The position numbers and the translations under genes were made by a program. From Brachynemurus nebulosus (Eukaryota > Arthropoda > Insecta > Neuroptera > Myrmeleontidae): a stretch of 64,000 nt of DNA. Location: contig JAPWDM010000007.1 of NCBI GenBank assembly GCA_035578155.1, positions 27,936,413 to 28,000,412 of the forward strand. Reading direction: 5' to 3'. Of this stretch, positions 11,801 through 24,700 are shown piece after piece (the stretch's first letter is position 1; each line of letters begins with the position of its first letter). The notes under the pieces were generated by a model. It ran no database searches and was not told the origin of the DNA. It saw only the letters and a program-made list of their open reading frames with translations.

Positions 11801-13689
11801 TTAATTATTACAAACTATTTTGTAATAGCTTCAAAAAATTTTTTTAAAAATTTCAAACTATCTATTGTAAGTGATATGTAATTTCGTTCACACAAACGAA
11901 TAAAAAAAAATTATATAAAATAATAAGAAATTTTTTTAAATCTACATATATGTTGTAAATATGACAAAAGAACTTAATGAGAGCATTAAATACATTTAAT
12001 TGTATGAAAAAAAAAAATGAACAAATAAACCAAAATATGTCCAGTTAAAATCTTATTTGTAGTTAAATCCGTATGAAACAAAATACATATAATGGGAAAT
12101 TTACCTTGCTAAAAAAAATTGTTTTTTACGTATAAACCCTTCCCAATCTTTCCCAATTTAATCCTAATTTATAATGACGATGTCTGTCTGTGACGAATGA
12201 AATGAAACTTATTTTACAATTCGATTTTTATGCAACTGGTGTAACATAATCAAGATGCAGTGTGTCTGCGTTTATAAATTTTACGAGTGGATCTAAAGTG
12301 ACACTTGATCTAGCTCAGGAAGCTCTTTTAATGTCTAACTGCAACCCTTTTGAAACTATTAAATGAATCGTCTAATATCAAGAGTGTCATATCCTTTAAT
12401 TGTTACTCCTTTAACTGAATTTGTGTCTTAATTTTTTTTTTTTAAATGGGATATAGCAAGATTTGAAATTAGACGATTTTTGTGAATTGACATTTTCGAA
12501 CATGTCTTACTGAAAAATGAAAGTTGCCTCATCGTATTTACGAAATTTTCTGAAGCAATTCAAAAACAAAAGCCTCATTAGAAAAGAAATGCCAAAGAGT
12601 AGATTTTATTACACTACCTTTAAACAAATCACAGTTTTCGGCTTAAGGCAGTAACCGCGACATTCAACTTTTCGACAGACTAGTTTCAAATTTTAATAAT
12701 ATAAAGAAGAATACTATATCTGATTGTCCTTATAATTTGGGAAAGATTGATCGCTTCTGAGTTAAGATAATTAGGGTTAAAGTTTGTATCTACTGCATGT
12801 ATTAGATCTCAAAATTCTGACTACGTACCCTTATTTTGTATTTAACAATATAATGACTCGACAGAATTCAATAAAAAACTAGGGAAAGAAAGATTAATAA
12901 GTTCTGAATGTAAAGAAAAATTGAATTATTTGTTGATCGTTTTGAATTGAAGATATCATCAGAGAAATTATAGTATTTTAATAAATACACCAATTTCAAG
13001 CAACTGAACCGAAGCAGTCTGGCAACCCTGTATATTAAATAACTGGTTTATTCGTATTTATTGTTTAAACAATATTAAAAATTCATGAACAGCGTTTTTT
13101 GATCTTTCACCACTTACGTAGCGAAAACAGTGATAGATACATTAAAAAGTGTTAAGACCTGTTTTGTAGAGAATCGAATTCTCTACAAAAAAAAGTCCGC
13201 GAGGGCACCTGTCTATCTTGTATAGGCGAAAAAAAAGCAATCCAAACGCATAATACCACTTAATGTGTTTGTTGGGCAAATAACATTGATGTCAAAGCAT
13301 TTATGGCATTTATTATAAAAAACTTTGATAGTATAAGTGTGTATGCACAGGCTATGTTTGAATGTATGATTACACGTTCGTATGAAAGATAGTATGCATC
13401 AACATCTATCCATTAATACATACAATAATGACATAAAGTAAGTTTGGTTTACAATTTTTTTTACTAGCATGTCACACGGTTACTACCTTAATTTTTAAAA
13501 ATGAAGTTGTTTTATAATTCAAGTTAGTGATTTGCGGCTCCGTAAGTATTATTTTACTAAATTACGTAGGATCAAGTGCGGGTAGACCACCTCATGCAAT
13601 AATAAGGATTAATATTTCCCGAATTCATAAGGATTTCATTGTTATTAGAATTAGGAAATTTTAAAATTGGTTCTTTACGAAAATAAGTT

Positions 13690-13765
13690 GCCAATCTCTG
13701 GTCCAATGGTTAAGATTTCCACTTTTATCTGATGGATGGTGAGTTCGATATCGATCATACCAACA
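13690..13765 (+). repeat. tRNA-like SINE head or decayed tRNA
   Basis: TGGTCCAATGG at 13699-13709 resembles a polymerase III A box and GAGTTCGATATC at 13741-13752 resembles a B box; their spacing of about 42 bases is tRNA-like. A closed cloverleaf could not be formed convincingly, so this is more likely a tRNA-derived SINE fragment or tRNA pseudogene than a working tRNA. Confidence 0.35.
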
Positions 13766-14572
13766 TCAAACTTAATAATACCTTACAAAACGATACATGT
13801 AAAATAAAAATACGTAAAAGTTGCTTCTAACAAACTTTATTGATTTCATTTTGAGGTTAGTAATAAAAATACATTGATAAATCCTGAAAATATTCTGTAC
13901 AGGCTAAAGATATCATTCTTTCCACTGCACAGAATATTATTAAAGCTACAAAAATATGTGTTAGTAATATAATATAATAATAAAAATCTTTAAAATAAAA
14001 TAAAAATTTAACAATTTCGATAGGAAAGAGATCTCAAAAATTAATACTTAAATATCACAATCACAACTATGGAGTGTAGAATATAAGGAGGACTATCTTG
14101 TACGGAAAACAATAGAAAAATAGTTCAAAAAGTGTCCCGTTTTAAGTACTAAGTAACAGTTCAAAAACTCGCCAGAATAGCGCTAGAGTATAGTGATTTT
14201 TTTGTGTTGAGTTTTATAAAAAATTTTTAAAATAATAAAACTATATATGTAAAAATTATAATAAAAAAACAATAATTACATAACAACGCGGATGTTTTTC
14301 TTTCCTTGTTTACTTCTCTAAGTTTACACTATTTACGCCTTTCTATGGACACTTTTTAATACAGAGATGGTGCTCCTGATATCTACCCTCCATAATCACA
14401 ACCATAAACAGGACGGTATGATAGGACATACAGAATATACCCCGGAAATGGCACACGAAGAATTAAAGCATTTTACCTAAATACTAAATAAGTTTTGTTT
14501 TTTGAACACATCATTGTAGTATCTCAGTTTTATAAAATAACACAAACTAAAATGGAAGAACATTGTTCGGTC

Positions 14573-15009
14573 TAGTGATGTCGGATGATTAATCGATTAA
14601 TCCGTTTAGTCGACTAAAAAAACCCTCGACTAAATAACTAAATGATTATTTTTTTTTTAAATGACTAAAAACGACTAATTTAATAATTTTTCTGTATTAT
14701 TTAATATAAGATTCCAAATAGTGAAAACTAAAAAAAATAATTGTGTAGGTATATAATTTTTTTTATATCTTTCTTTTTCTTAAAAAAAAAAAATAATAAT
14801 AATAATAAATAAATATTAAAAGTCAATAATTAAGTTCAAAACAAAACAAAAAGAATTACCTTGGTTACCTTATTCATGAATTCGACTAAAAACTTAGTCG
14901 ATTAGTCGACTATTCTACACTCGATATTTTCGACTAATGACTAATTTTTTTTTTGAAAAACAACTTTAGTTGATTAATCGGCTAAGTACTTCTTGACTTG
15001 ACATTACTA
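14573..15009. mobile_element. hAT-like MITE with 8-bp target duplication
   Basis: Ends TAGTGATGTCGG and (inverted) TAGTAATGTCAAG. Flanked by GTTCGGTC (14565-14572) and GTTTGGTC (15010-15017), seven of eight identical. Same family as the copies at 1966-2429 and 60459-60923, with subterminal TCGATTAATC and TTAGTCGACT words. Non-coding. Confidence 0.8.
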
Positions 15010-15787
15010 GTTTGGTCAAAACATTTTGAAAAATCAATTTTTTTATTTCATGGCAAGAGAGTAACAAATAAAAATTTAAAACACAATCTTTTTGAAAATA
15101 GATTATTTAATATCTAGATCAAACAGTGCTCTTCAATATATGGTTTCAAACGAAATTTTCTATTTAATATCAGTCGTCAATTTTAATATTAACAGTCTTA
15201 TATAAAATTGTCAATTGTTTGAAAACCATTCACAAAAAAATATTAAAAGAAAAAAAAAACTATATGTAAATATTATACTACAAATACTGTTATAGTTAAT
15301 GAGGAATTCTCATACAAAGCAGGTGCGCACTTCTGAAGCAAATAACGACTATGTTGGACCCTTTCTTTTCTCACTCATTCTTCTTAAATGTAATAAAATA
15401 AAAATAGTTTAAATAATAAAAATAAAATAAGTTTCTTTTTTTAAATAGAGTAAGGTTAAAGCTATGGTAACACAAAATCTCAAAAAAACTTTGGTATAAT
15501 AAGAAAAAACTAAACTTTGTCTAAAACCGACATTTGGAATGTCTTTATTTCCAGTTTTAAGTAACGTCTAAGTCCGTTAAAGAATCGATATTATCCTTAT
15601 TTACTGATGAATCATGTTGTTTGTCATAATACAAAAAAAGGGAAGCATTATTTTCAGTCATTGAAAAATCTGTCATTTTTTTTTAGTTAGAAATGTGGAA
15701 ATTGCTATCAGGTTTCTAGTTAAGAAAACTTTTTGAAAATTCATAACTGGATTATCGATTCCATTCCGGCAAAGTGGCGCCCAAAAT

Positions 15788-18700
15788 CTAAATCAATTCT
15801 AAAGTTGGCAACGATCGGGTTCTGGAATGAGACAATGAACGAAAAGTTAAGTAATTACTGGAATATAAAATACTAATCGGTTGTTGCTCCAGCACATCCA
15901 GGTTAGGAGAGTTTATAGGGACGCTTAAAGGTACTTCTCCAGGATAACTGACTTGTGGTTGTTGGTTAAAAGCAGGATCAGCAAGTGGTACACAGTAATC
16001 CTCGTAAATTACCACGCAACAGTGTCGCACTACATGATATGCACTCGAATTGTTGATCCCAAACAAGTAGAGCATCGGCATGAAATAAAATGTGGAATAG
16101 ATCCAACTGACAGACATTACAACCACGAGGAACGTCCCAATCTGAATATACGCCTGGACCTGAGACGGGATCATAAAAACGCCGGCCAAAATTGTTGTTA
16201 TACAAGCCATAGTGGACGGGTCAATGGCATGTCTTAAGGTGCGTTCAACTGCAAGTCGACGATTTAACGTTACCTGATTCAAATAAGCGCTACTATAGTG
16301 TAAACTGAAATCAATCGATAACCCAATCGAAGATGTCACCGCAATCGCTTCCAAAATATTCAACTGCCATCCGAGCAGCACCAGAATCGCCATAGTCACA
16401 TGAACAATTGCCACAATACATAAAGTAGCGTAAATACTGACACACAATGTCTGAGTCACAAGGAATAAAATTAAAAAGGCCAGGATAATCGATAGCGCCA
16501 CGGTGAATGCCGAACCCTCCAAAAGTGCTCGTTGCAAATCAAAAAATTCTAAATCACTAACAAACCAACCGTTTCTAACCGAGTCTGGTGCGTCTATTAA
16601 TTCATTCTGCAAAAATTTTTCAACAGCCTCATAAAACGCTTTCATCTGATAATAATTTAGTGTGTACGTATAATTACTAGAAAATTCGAAAATAACAGCT
16701 CTGATTGTGTTTGATGAATCAGAAAATTTTGGCCCGGCGACAAAAGATCCAAAAAATTGTCGAGGCGTTTCCCGTAACTCATTCATATACTGGATTACAC
16801 ACTGGTTGAAAACGTTACTATTGTAAGGAAATGAGACTGAATTACAGCAAGGACTATGATCCTGTTTCGAAACTGGATCAATACAACGTTTCCCCATCCA
16901 ATTAACAAAATTTTCCATGAAACAATTCAATAATTGCGGTCCATGTTCAAACTGATAAAATGATTGCTTTTTGATGTTTTTACAAAAATTGAGCAACCAT
17001 CGTTGCGCATCTGGCTCACACACGTTAAATTTGGTGTCGTACAAAATCGGTCCATGCGAATACGGATTCAAATAGTCGCCAGTGTCCACCGGTTTAACGC
17101 CCCAAACGAAATACATTGGCATTTGTATGGATTCCAAATCGTAATGTCCAGCTTGAAATTTGTCCCTATAATAAAAATCGTATAATTCCGTTGGATGTGA
17201 CGATGAGAACAATTGAAATTGTCTGGATGTTGGCAATTTAAATTGCGGATACCACCAAACCACAACACTTGCCAAAACTGCCACAAGTGTTAACACAGCG
17301 ATCAGATAGTCTGCGTATCTTGATACGAGCCAGATAATTCCATTTTTCACCCAATTGAATCGATAATTGATTTCACTTCTTATCAACGTCAGGTACTGAA
17401 AATTCTCGTACTGACGGATAAATTTCTCCCTTATGACGAATATACACGGAAGCCATAGTAACGTCAGGAAAAAGTTCACCACAACCACTGTTCCGGCAAA
17501 AATGCTACACAAATAAACAAAAATTATAAAAATCTATGATGAGAGGCGACACTGAAAAAATGGTTGATTTTTGGCCAATGTTTTGAAAGATGACTCCTTT
17601 CAATTTTCCGAATATTCCCTTGAATATTCGGAACAAAAATGTAAGAAACAACCATTGTTTTATTTGCCGTCCATTGGGCAAAAATCAACCATTTCTTGAA
17701 TTAAAAAACCCACCTGTAACAACGTATAGCGGTGATTGGACTGCAAAGGGTCGAATAAAAGGATGAAGCTGTTGTAAACGTTGTTAAAAATATTGCCTTA
17801 ATAGCATACTTGAAAGTTGATCGTAAGCGAGCGTCTAGCGATACCATCTCAATATTTTCCCAATATTTATAAAATATGAACGCATCGTCAGCCCCAATTC
17901 CTGTAACAGACATTATTCGATATTACGTAATAAATAATTTTGATTCGGCGTAAACGTGCACTTTATTTAAAGGGTTTTCTATCGGTTGAAATTTTCGGAA
18001 CTTTTTCTTTCGTGTATTCTGGCTTAATCACAAAAAAGTTAAAACAGAAAGATAAACCGTTTTGAGATGTTTTCGAAATTTGAAAATTTTGTGATCAAAA
18101 ATCAAAAAATAGGATCAGTTTTTTTTCCATAAGCGAATAAGTTAAAATTTGGACAATGAAATGCCCCTGAACGAAACGTAGTAAAAAAAAAATATACTAA
18201 AGACACTAAAGATTTAATAACTTTAAGTGCATGCTCGGAGCAAAAACCCGTTATACAGTTCGGGAAACTCACTTCATTGACATCATTGTACTACTCAAAA
18301 ATATTGTACTTAACAGTCACAATTTGAATTTATTTCTGTTCCGCCATTACAAAAATCTGGCCACGTACCTATTCCCAGTATGTGGTTGGCGTACCTTAAA
18401 GGATATAAACGACTCTGGGTTGAACAAGAGTCACTCAGAGTGACTCCTCGATGTTTAGAAGTACAATTTTCAACCGATTGAATACTCTTTAAATATAGTG
18501 CACGCTAGTTTAGTACAAAATATTACCTAGAGATATAATAACGCTCAGTAAATTCATAAATGGGAAAAATTCCAAGCCAAATACATCCCTGTAAATCATA
18601 TAACTTATTCCTAACGAGGAAATAATCATAAAAACGACAGATACAGTTATAATCAATGACTCAGTGTAGCACCAAATACAGAGTACGATACAAATACCAC

Positions 18701-21700
18701 TAAGCATCACTAAAATTCCATCAGATTTTAAGTATTTCTCAAACAAAACCTCCTTCAATCCTGAAAAAAATAATGAAATTAAAACATTACAAAATATTTT
18801 AACGCAGAATCACCCCCACTGAGCTCTCTTTAAAAGCGGACACTTTAAGGAAGTTGGCACGTTCAGGGATGAAAACGGCCTCCCTTTCAATAATACTGCA
18901 GAAAATTTGAGGTTGTTATAATACTGAAGGATTGTACAATATATTGCGTTGATCAAAAATAGTTTGTTGCTTGAACTAATTTGGATTATTAATTTGTTAA
19001 AATAATTATTTATTTTTTTTTTACAGCAGTATATTTTGTATATACTGAGAGTGTAGGGGCCACTTGCCAAACTATTAAATCCCAAAAAAGTGTAAATTAA
19101 AACTGGTTAATTTCGATTTTTTTATGGAGAATTATCTTTCCTTTCCACCACCTAATTTGATGTTATTTGAGAAAGTCAGTATTTCTCAGTTTTTAAAACA
19201 AAATTACTAAAATACGGTACAACAGAATTTGTTTAATCTAGCAGAGGATATTAAATTATTCGATTAAGTATTGATTCTCGATGTGTTTTGGGGATTCCCC
19301 CACTGACTGCGTGTTCAAAAAGTGACTTTAAAAAATATTTATATTACAAATGAACGTTCTGGTGCGCCAACTACCTTAAACGTTTTAAAGATCTCAATGT
19401 AATTGTGAAATTCGACAAAGCCATTTAAAATATTAGGTCATACCGCAAATTTTGACACATTTTATTTTGTAATTATTTTTATTTGTGTAAATGATTAAAT
19501 TAAATACGATATATAAAATTAATCAGTAGTCTCCAGAGTTATCAATGATTCGTCTGCGATAGACACAAGTTTTTACACCGAGAATCTGATTCCCAAGGGA
19601 AAATGTATTTAAAATGAAACAAGTTCATAATGACAACTGACTGTTAAAAAATGGAGGATCGATTTTAAGCATTTCATATTGTTTACACCGGGAATAGAAA
19701 GGGACACAGACTACTCTCTACCCCGAAAAAATATTTGAATCCTGTGAGAAGTCCTATTCCCGTGGAAAAATATGTATATTTAAAACGATAAAAAAAGGAT
19801 CATTGACTTCATTCGAACTTTGCATATTGTTAAAACAATGTTGTCTACTTTTTACCCGAAGAAAACATTTTATTTCTGTGGGAAAATTCCTGTGCGAAAA
19901 TGAAAGTAAACTTAGACGTTTGAACTAGATGTCATAATTTAAAAAGCCACGAGTGGAAGGGCTGAGCAGATTCCAGCACATACTACGTCGTCAAAAGTAT
20001 AGGTACTCCTTGAGTCAAGGTGTGTCCATACTTTTGACGCGGTAGCGTACTTAATGTTGTGGTACACAGCCGTTGGGTCAAGATGTGCCCATACTTCTGA
20101 GGACGTAATGTGTACTAAAACCCGCTTAGTCCTTCTACCGCCCCACGGGCGAAGCCGCGGTTAAATGCTAGTCTTAAATAAGTAAACAAATATCAAATAC
20201 AAAAAATGTGTCGAAACTTGTGGTATGACCTAATAATTTACCAAAATTCACAGCTTCAATTTTCAATTTTTTATTATTGGCCGTATTTTTTTGGAAATCA
20301 CTAAAAAATTCCTCAATAGTTGTACTCTGTGCCACTGGTAAATAAACCATCGAAATTGTACTAAATTTGATTTTATTCTAAAAACAAATGTATATACATG
20401 AAAACCATTATTTAAATTTTTATTCAGAAAAAAATCTTACAAATTTTTGCAAAAATTCATTATCCAACATATAGTTGAACACATAATAGACGATATTGTG
20501 CCGTATACATTTCGCTGGAATAATTGGATTACATTTGGACGGAGCGTCGTAACAGTTGGAATTTAACTGAGAAACGTATGGGTAACAATCGCTTAAAGTT
20601 TCGGTGAAATTGTTAATATCATTTTCCTGAAAATAATCAAAATATGTCTTCAAGAGTTCACTCTTGAACGATTTATTCAAAGCATTTTGTACGGTTGAAA
20701 TTTTGATCGGTAATTTTTTACAAATACAGCATAACATTTTTTAAACATTAAGGGGAGGTTTACTCGAGAGTCCTTAAAAATTATGTATTTTTCTAGAATT
20801 TTTTTCTCAAGAACGGAACTAAATATCAATTTCAAATTTTGTACACATATTTATTAAGTATTAAACTATCCAAAAAAAATTGTTTCAAAGAAAAATATAA
20901 AAAATAGTCCATTTTATAGATACTGCAGTGTGACGATCCGAAAATCCAATGCCTTGTTGGTAGACATCCTAGCGCCGGTAATAAACCACCGAAATCCAAA
21001 AACAAAAAAGATTTATAAAATATATGAAGAGTACCGGCACCTCTACCTATAATATCAATAAATTGCTGAAAAAAAAAATGGCGGATGTTTGAACTTTTGA
21101 TTACGATTTTTATCTTATTTTTCGCTCTTTAAAGTAAACTTAAAAAAAATATTGAAAGTGTATCGAACTTAGAGGTGCCGAAGAATTGAATTATCTTTAA
21201 AATAAAAAATTAAAAAAAGGATCCATCGAATAGCTTTTGAGTTATCGTGTCCGCCAGTTCCAAAAATGTAGTTCCGAGATATTATAAAATATATATAAAG
21301 AAACGTATTTTCAAAATTTTATATTTAATCATTATTGCGTAAACTACGTTTTTTGAATTTTTTTTTTTATAGAAAGCTGGATTCGGTTAATGTGCAAGAA
21401 TCTTGTTTTTAAATTATTTTCAATAAAATCACTTTGGGAACATATTCTACACATAATTTGCTATCAATTTCGCCAAAAAAAATCGATTTTTTTATCAAAT
21501 CTCAAGTAAACCTTCCCTTAAATTACTTTCAGCAAAATAACTTTGGGAACATATTCTACACATAATTAGCTACCAATTTCTGCAAAAAAAAAAAAAAAAA
21601 TCGATTTTTTTTAACGACTCTCAACCTCCCCTTCATTTGCAATAAAATTACTAATTAATTGTTTTAAGTATTTAGTCAGTGTACACATATTTTTTGGACG

Positions 21701-24700
21701 CACATATTTTTAAAGAAAAAAAAATGGCGGATGTTTGAACTTTTGATTACGATTTTTATCTTATTTTTCGCTCTTTAAAGTAAACTTAAAAATAAAAAAA
21801 ATATTGAAAGTGTATCGAACTTAGGTAGAGGTGCCGAAGAATTGAATTATCTTTAAAATAAAAAATTAAAAAAGAAGGATCCATCGACTAGTTCCAAACA
21901 ATTGAAATGCATAAGAATACAAGTTATTGTATCATTCATTTTTTTTATAGGTGTATTTATCGCAATTTTTATATTATTATAAAAATTAAATAAAGCAACT
22001 TTGAAGAAAATCGTGAGGTTTTGAGCATTTTAAATTGTGTATTTTCGATGAAACTTTTTTTTACAATCTGAAGCGAACTCTAATTTTTGAATATTTTTTT
22101 TTTTTTGTGTGTGTGATTTTTTTTATGGGGTCCATATTCACCGCATAAAAGAAGGTTCAGTTGTATCTCAAAACTTGTTGTTTATCAATTTAACTACAAC
22201 AGAAACCTAATTAAAGTATTCATTTCTTTTTAAAACATCATTTCCAAGATATTATACGGTGAAATATTGTCTTAATAGTGCAAAATGGTAGCAAATCGAA
22301 TGTAAATATTATGTTATTGAATTTCATTAACATTTAAATACCTAGAAAACAATTCGTTTTACGATAAAGAGTAATTGGATATGTTTTATAGCAAAAATTT
22401 CCAAGAAACAAGTTTCATGATAATCAAATTAAATGATAAACTATAATTTTTAAACATATGCAAGAAAAAATATTTTTGCTAATTTTAAACAAATAGCAGA
22501 CCCTTATAAACTAAGAGGTATGGGTAGGGGCGTATTTACAAGAAAACTAAATGGGCTATAGTCCAAGGTGGTAAAAAAATTAAATGTCCACCCCCAAATA
22601 ATTTATACGTTCCCGTTTTACCAGATTTGTCCCGTTTTTTTTTTTTAAAAAAAATTAATTTTATGATGTCATCAAGGCTATTAAAATTTTTCAATACCTT
22701 AACACTTTCGCGATATCGCGAAACAAATATAAGAACCTACTTATTTAACATAAAATATTCGGCCATTTCACAAAGTCTATATTTTTCGCTTGGCAATGAA
22801 AATGTTAAAAACCGTAAATAAAATGACAGAATGATGAAAGTGGAAGCGAATTAAAGGTTTTCGAAATCGTTCTTTTCGTTTTTACCAAAATTAATTATGT
22901 TAGAACGATCAGAAAAAGGATTCTGATCGAATCAATCATATTTCTAAAAGGAACTTCGCCATTTTGGTAATAAAACCCACCCAAACCTCACCCAAATTTC
23001 AACGGGATAATTTTAATCAGTCATGGGCCCATAACTCCTAGTCTATTACATGGAACTGGAATTCGTCAATCAAAATTTCAACCCATTCAAATCAAAACAC
23101 TCTGCACAAAAGAACGGCAAATTATTGGCTACACAAAACTTACAGTAATATCATGACAGGAACGTTTTTTATTTAGCAACGCCACATAGTTAGCTAATGT
23201 CCATGCATTACAGCATTCGGGCGTGTTCCGTTTATATTCGCACACCGTACTGGCTGTACTTAGCTTCATAATGTCGAATTCTAAGTTGCATAACGCTTTC
23301 AAATTGTCCAAACGTAATACATTTGTGCTATCGCTAGTTTTTACCACAAAATGGGCGTAGCCAGTTCCTGAAGAAATTTCATTTCATTAAAATATTTGTC
23401 GCGAAAAACTCGACCAATCATATTTACCTGGATATCCACAAAATAACGACCTGTCTTGATATTTTTTGTCATTCTTGGATTTTTTAAATTGCTTTTTCAA
23501 TTTCGGTTTTTTCGTCGAAATTTTCTCTTTGTCCTCAATGACACTGTGAGGTGTCGTAAGATTAAACTGTTGTTCGGGCTGTAATTTAATTGCGGACGTG
23601 ACAGGCGGTACAGATGGGAAATTCAACAATTTTCGCGATTCAATCGCCGAAATCAATCCTTTCCATGCGGCAATACGATTTGCGATTGTGGTATCACGTG
23701 TTTCAAAACCCTATTTGAGCGATTTTTTTCGATGTTAATCGATATTTATAAATAATAAACTTAGCTAAATATTACTCTGTTTAATTTTGTATTTGGTGCG
23801 AGATAGTCAGGTGCAAACAGGGCCGGACCTACAGTTGTTACGAGGGGCCGGGGGCAAACTTTGCTGTTGGCGGTCTCCCCGAGAAAAACACCAAATTAAA
23901 CATTTTGACGCACCGACATTTTTCAAATTTCCCCCTGCAAACAGTAAGTGACGAGCAAAAAAGAAAAAAAAACGTCAAATTCACCGTTTTTTGTTTTTTT
24001 TTTTTTAATTTCCGCGCGCGTATGTTGTAGCAATATAAAATGTTGTAAATATAATGTAGCAATATAATTTTGTAAAATGATGTTCATAAATTATATTTCA
24101 AAAACCGGTCAATAATTTTTATTTACTATTAAATATGGTAAACCATATTTGTATGTAACTTTGTATTTTATAACATATTAAATTTTTATCAAATTCCTTT
24201 GATACGTTTTCATTTTATTCAAAAAAATCGTGTGAATATGTCAACTTCCCATAAGAGCCCGTGTTAAAATTACAAAACTTTGAAACCGTTTTTCTCAAAA
24301 TTGAGGCGGTCAATTTTTTTTTTTCGATATAAGCTCGTATTACTGGTGTTGAATTAAATAAATGTCTAGAGAAGTTTCGTTAAAATCCTTTGAAAAATCG
24401 TTTTTTGGACCAACTACCTTAAATAAGTGACTTAAGGCATTACATCGCTTTGAAATGTCAGGAAAGAAGGTTTTTTAGTGAATTTTTTTTTCGTAACGAA
24501 TAACGTAATTATTATAAAACTTATTACAGTGTATTATACGTAATCTGGAATATACAAAAAAAATTTTTCCCCCCAATTTACAAAACAAAATGGCGTCGTG
24601 AGTGCAGATTGAACACAAACGCTTTTTCCGAAAAAATCCATGGTGGGCAGCATAACAATTTTATGGCTAAACTAATCTAAACACTGATTTAGATTAGCTT

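Larger units (their letters stand above)
4064..15787. other. Intergenic DNA between tipE and disp, repeat-rich
   Basis: No supported gene in 11.7 kb. It holds five transposon-like units listed separately (4367-5121, 7781-8642, 10658-11333, 11512-11800, 14573-15009), a terminal-repeat unit at 6719-7165, a tRNA-like SINE remnant near 13690, and AT-rich filler. A 14-bp inverted repeat (CGCTGTGTTTCAAT and its complement) brackets 5488-5577. The first AATAAA after the tipE stop is at 4513-4518, and the first candidate poly(A) signal after the disp stop is AATAAA on the minus strand at 15544-15549. Confidence 0.6.

Noticed and set aside
20627..20737. Upstream part of the open frame around disp exon 4
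   Set aside because: There is a stop two codons before its first ATG and no usable AG at its start, while the internal TTTTCAG at 20627-20633 restores phase from exon 3.
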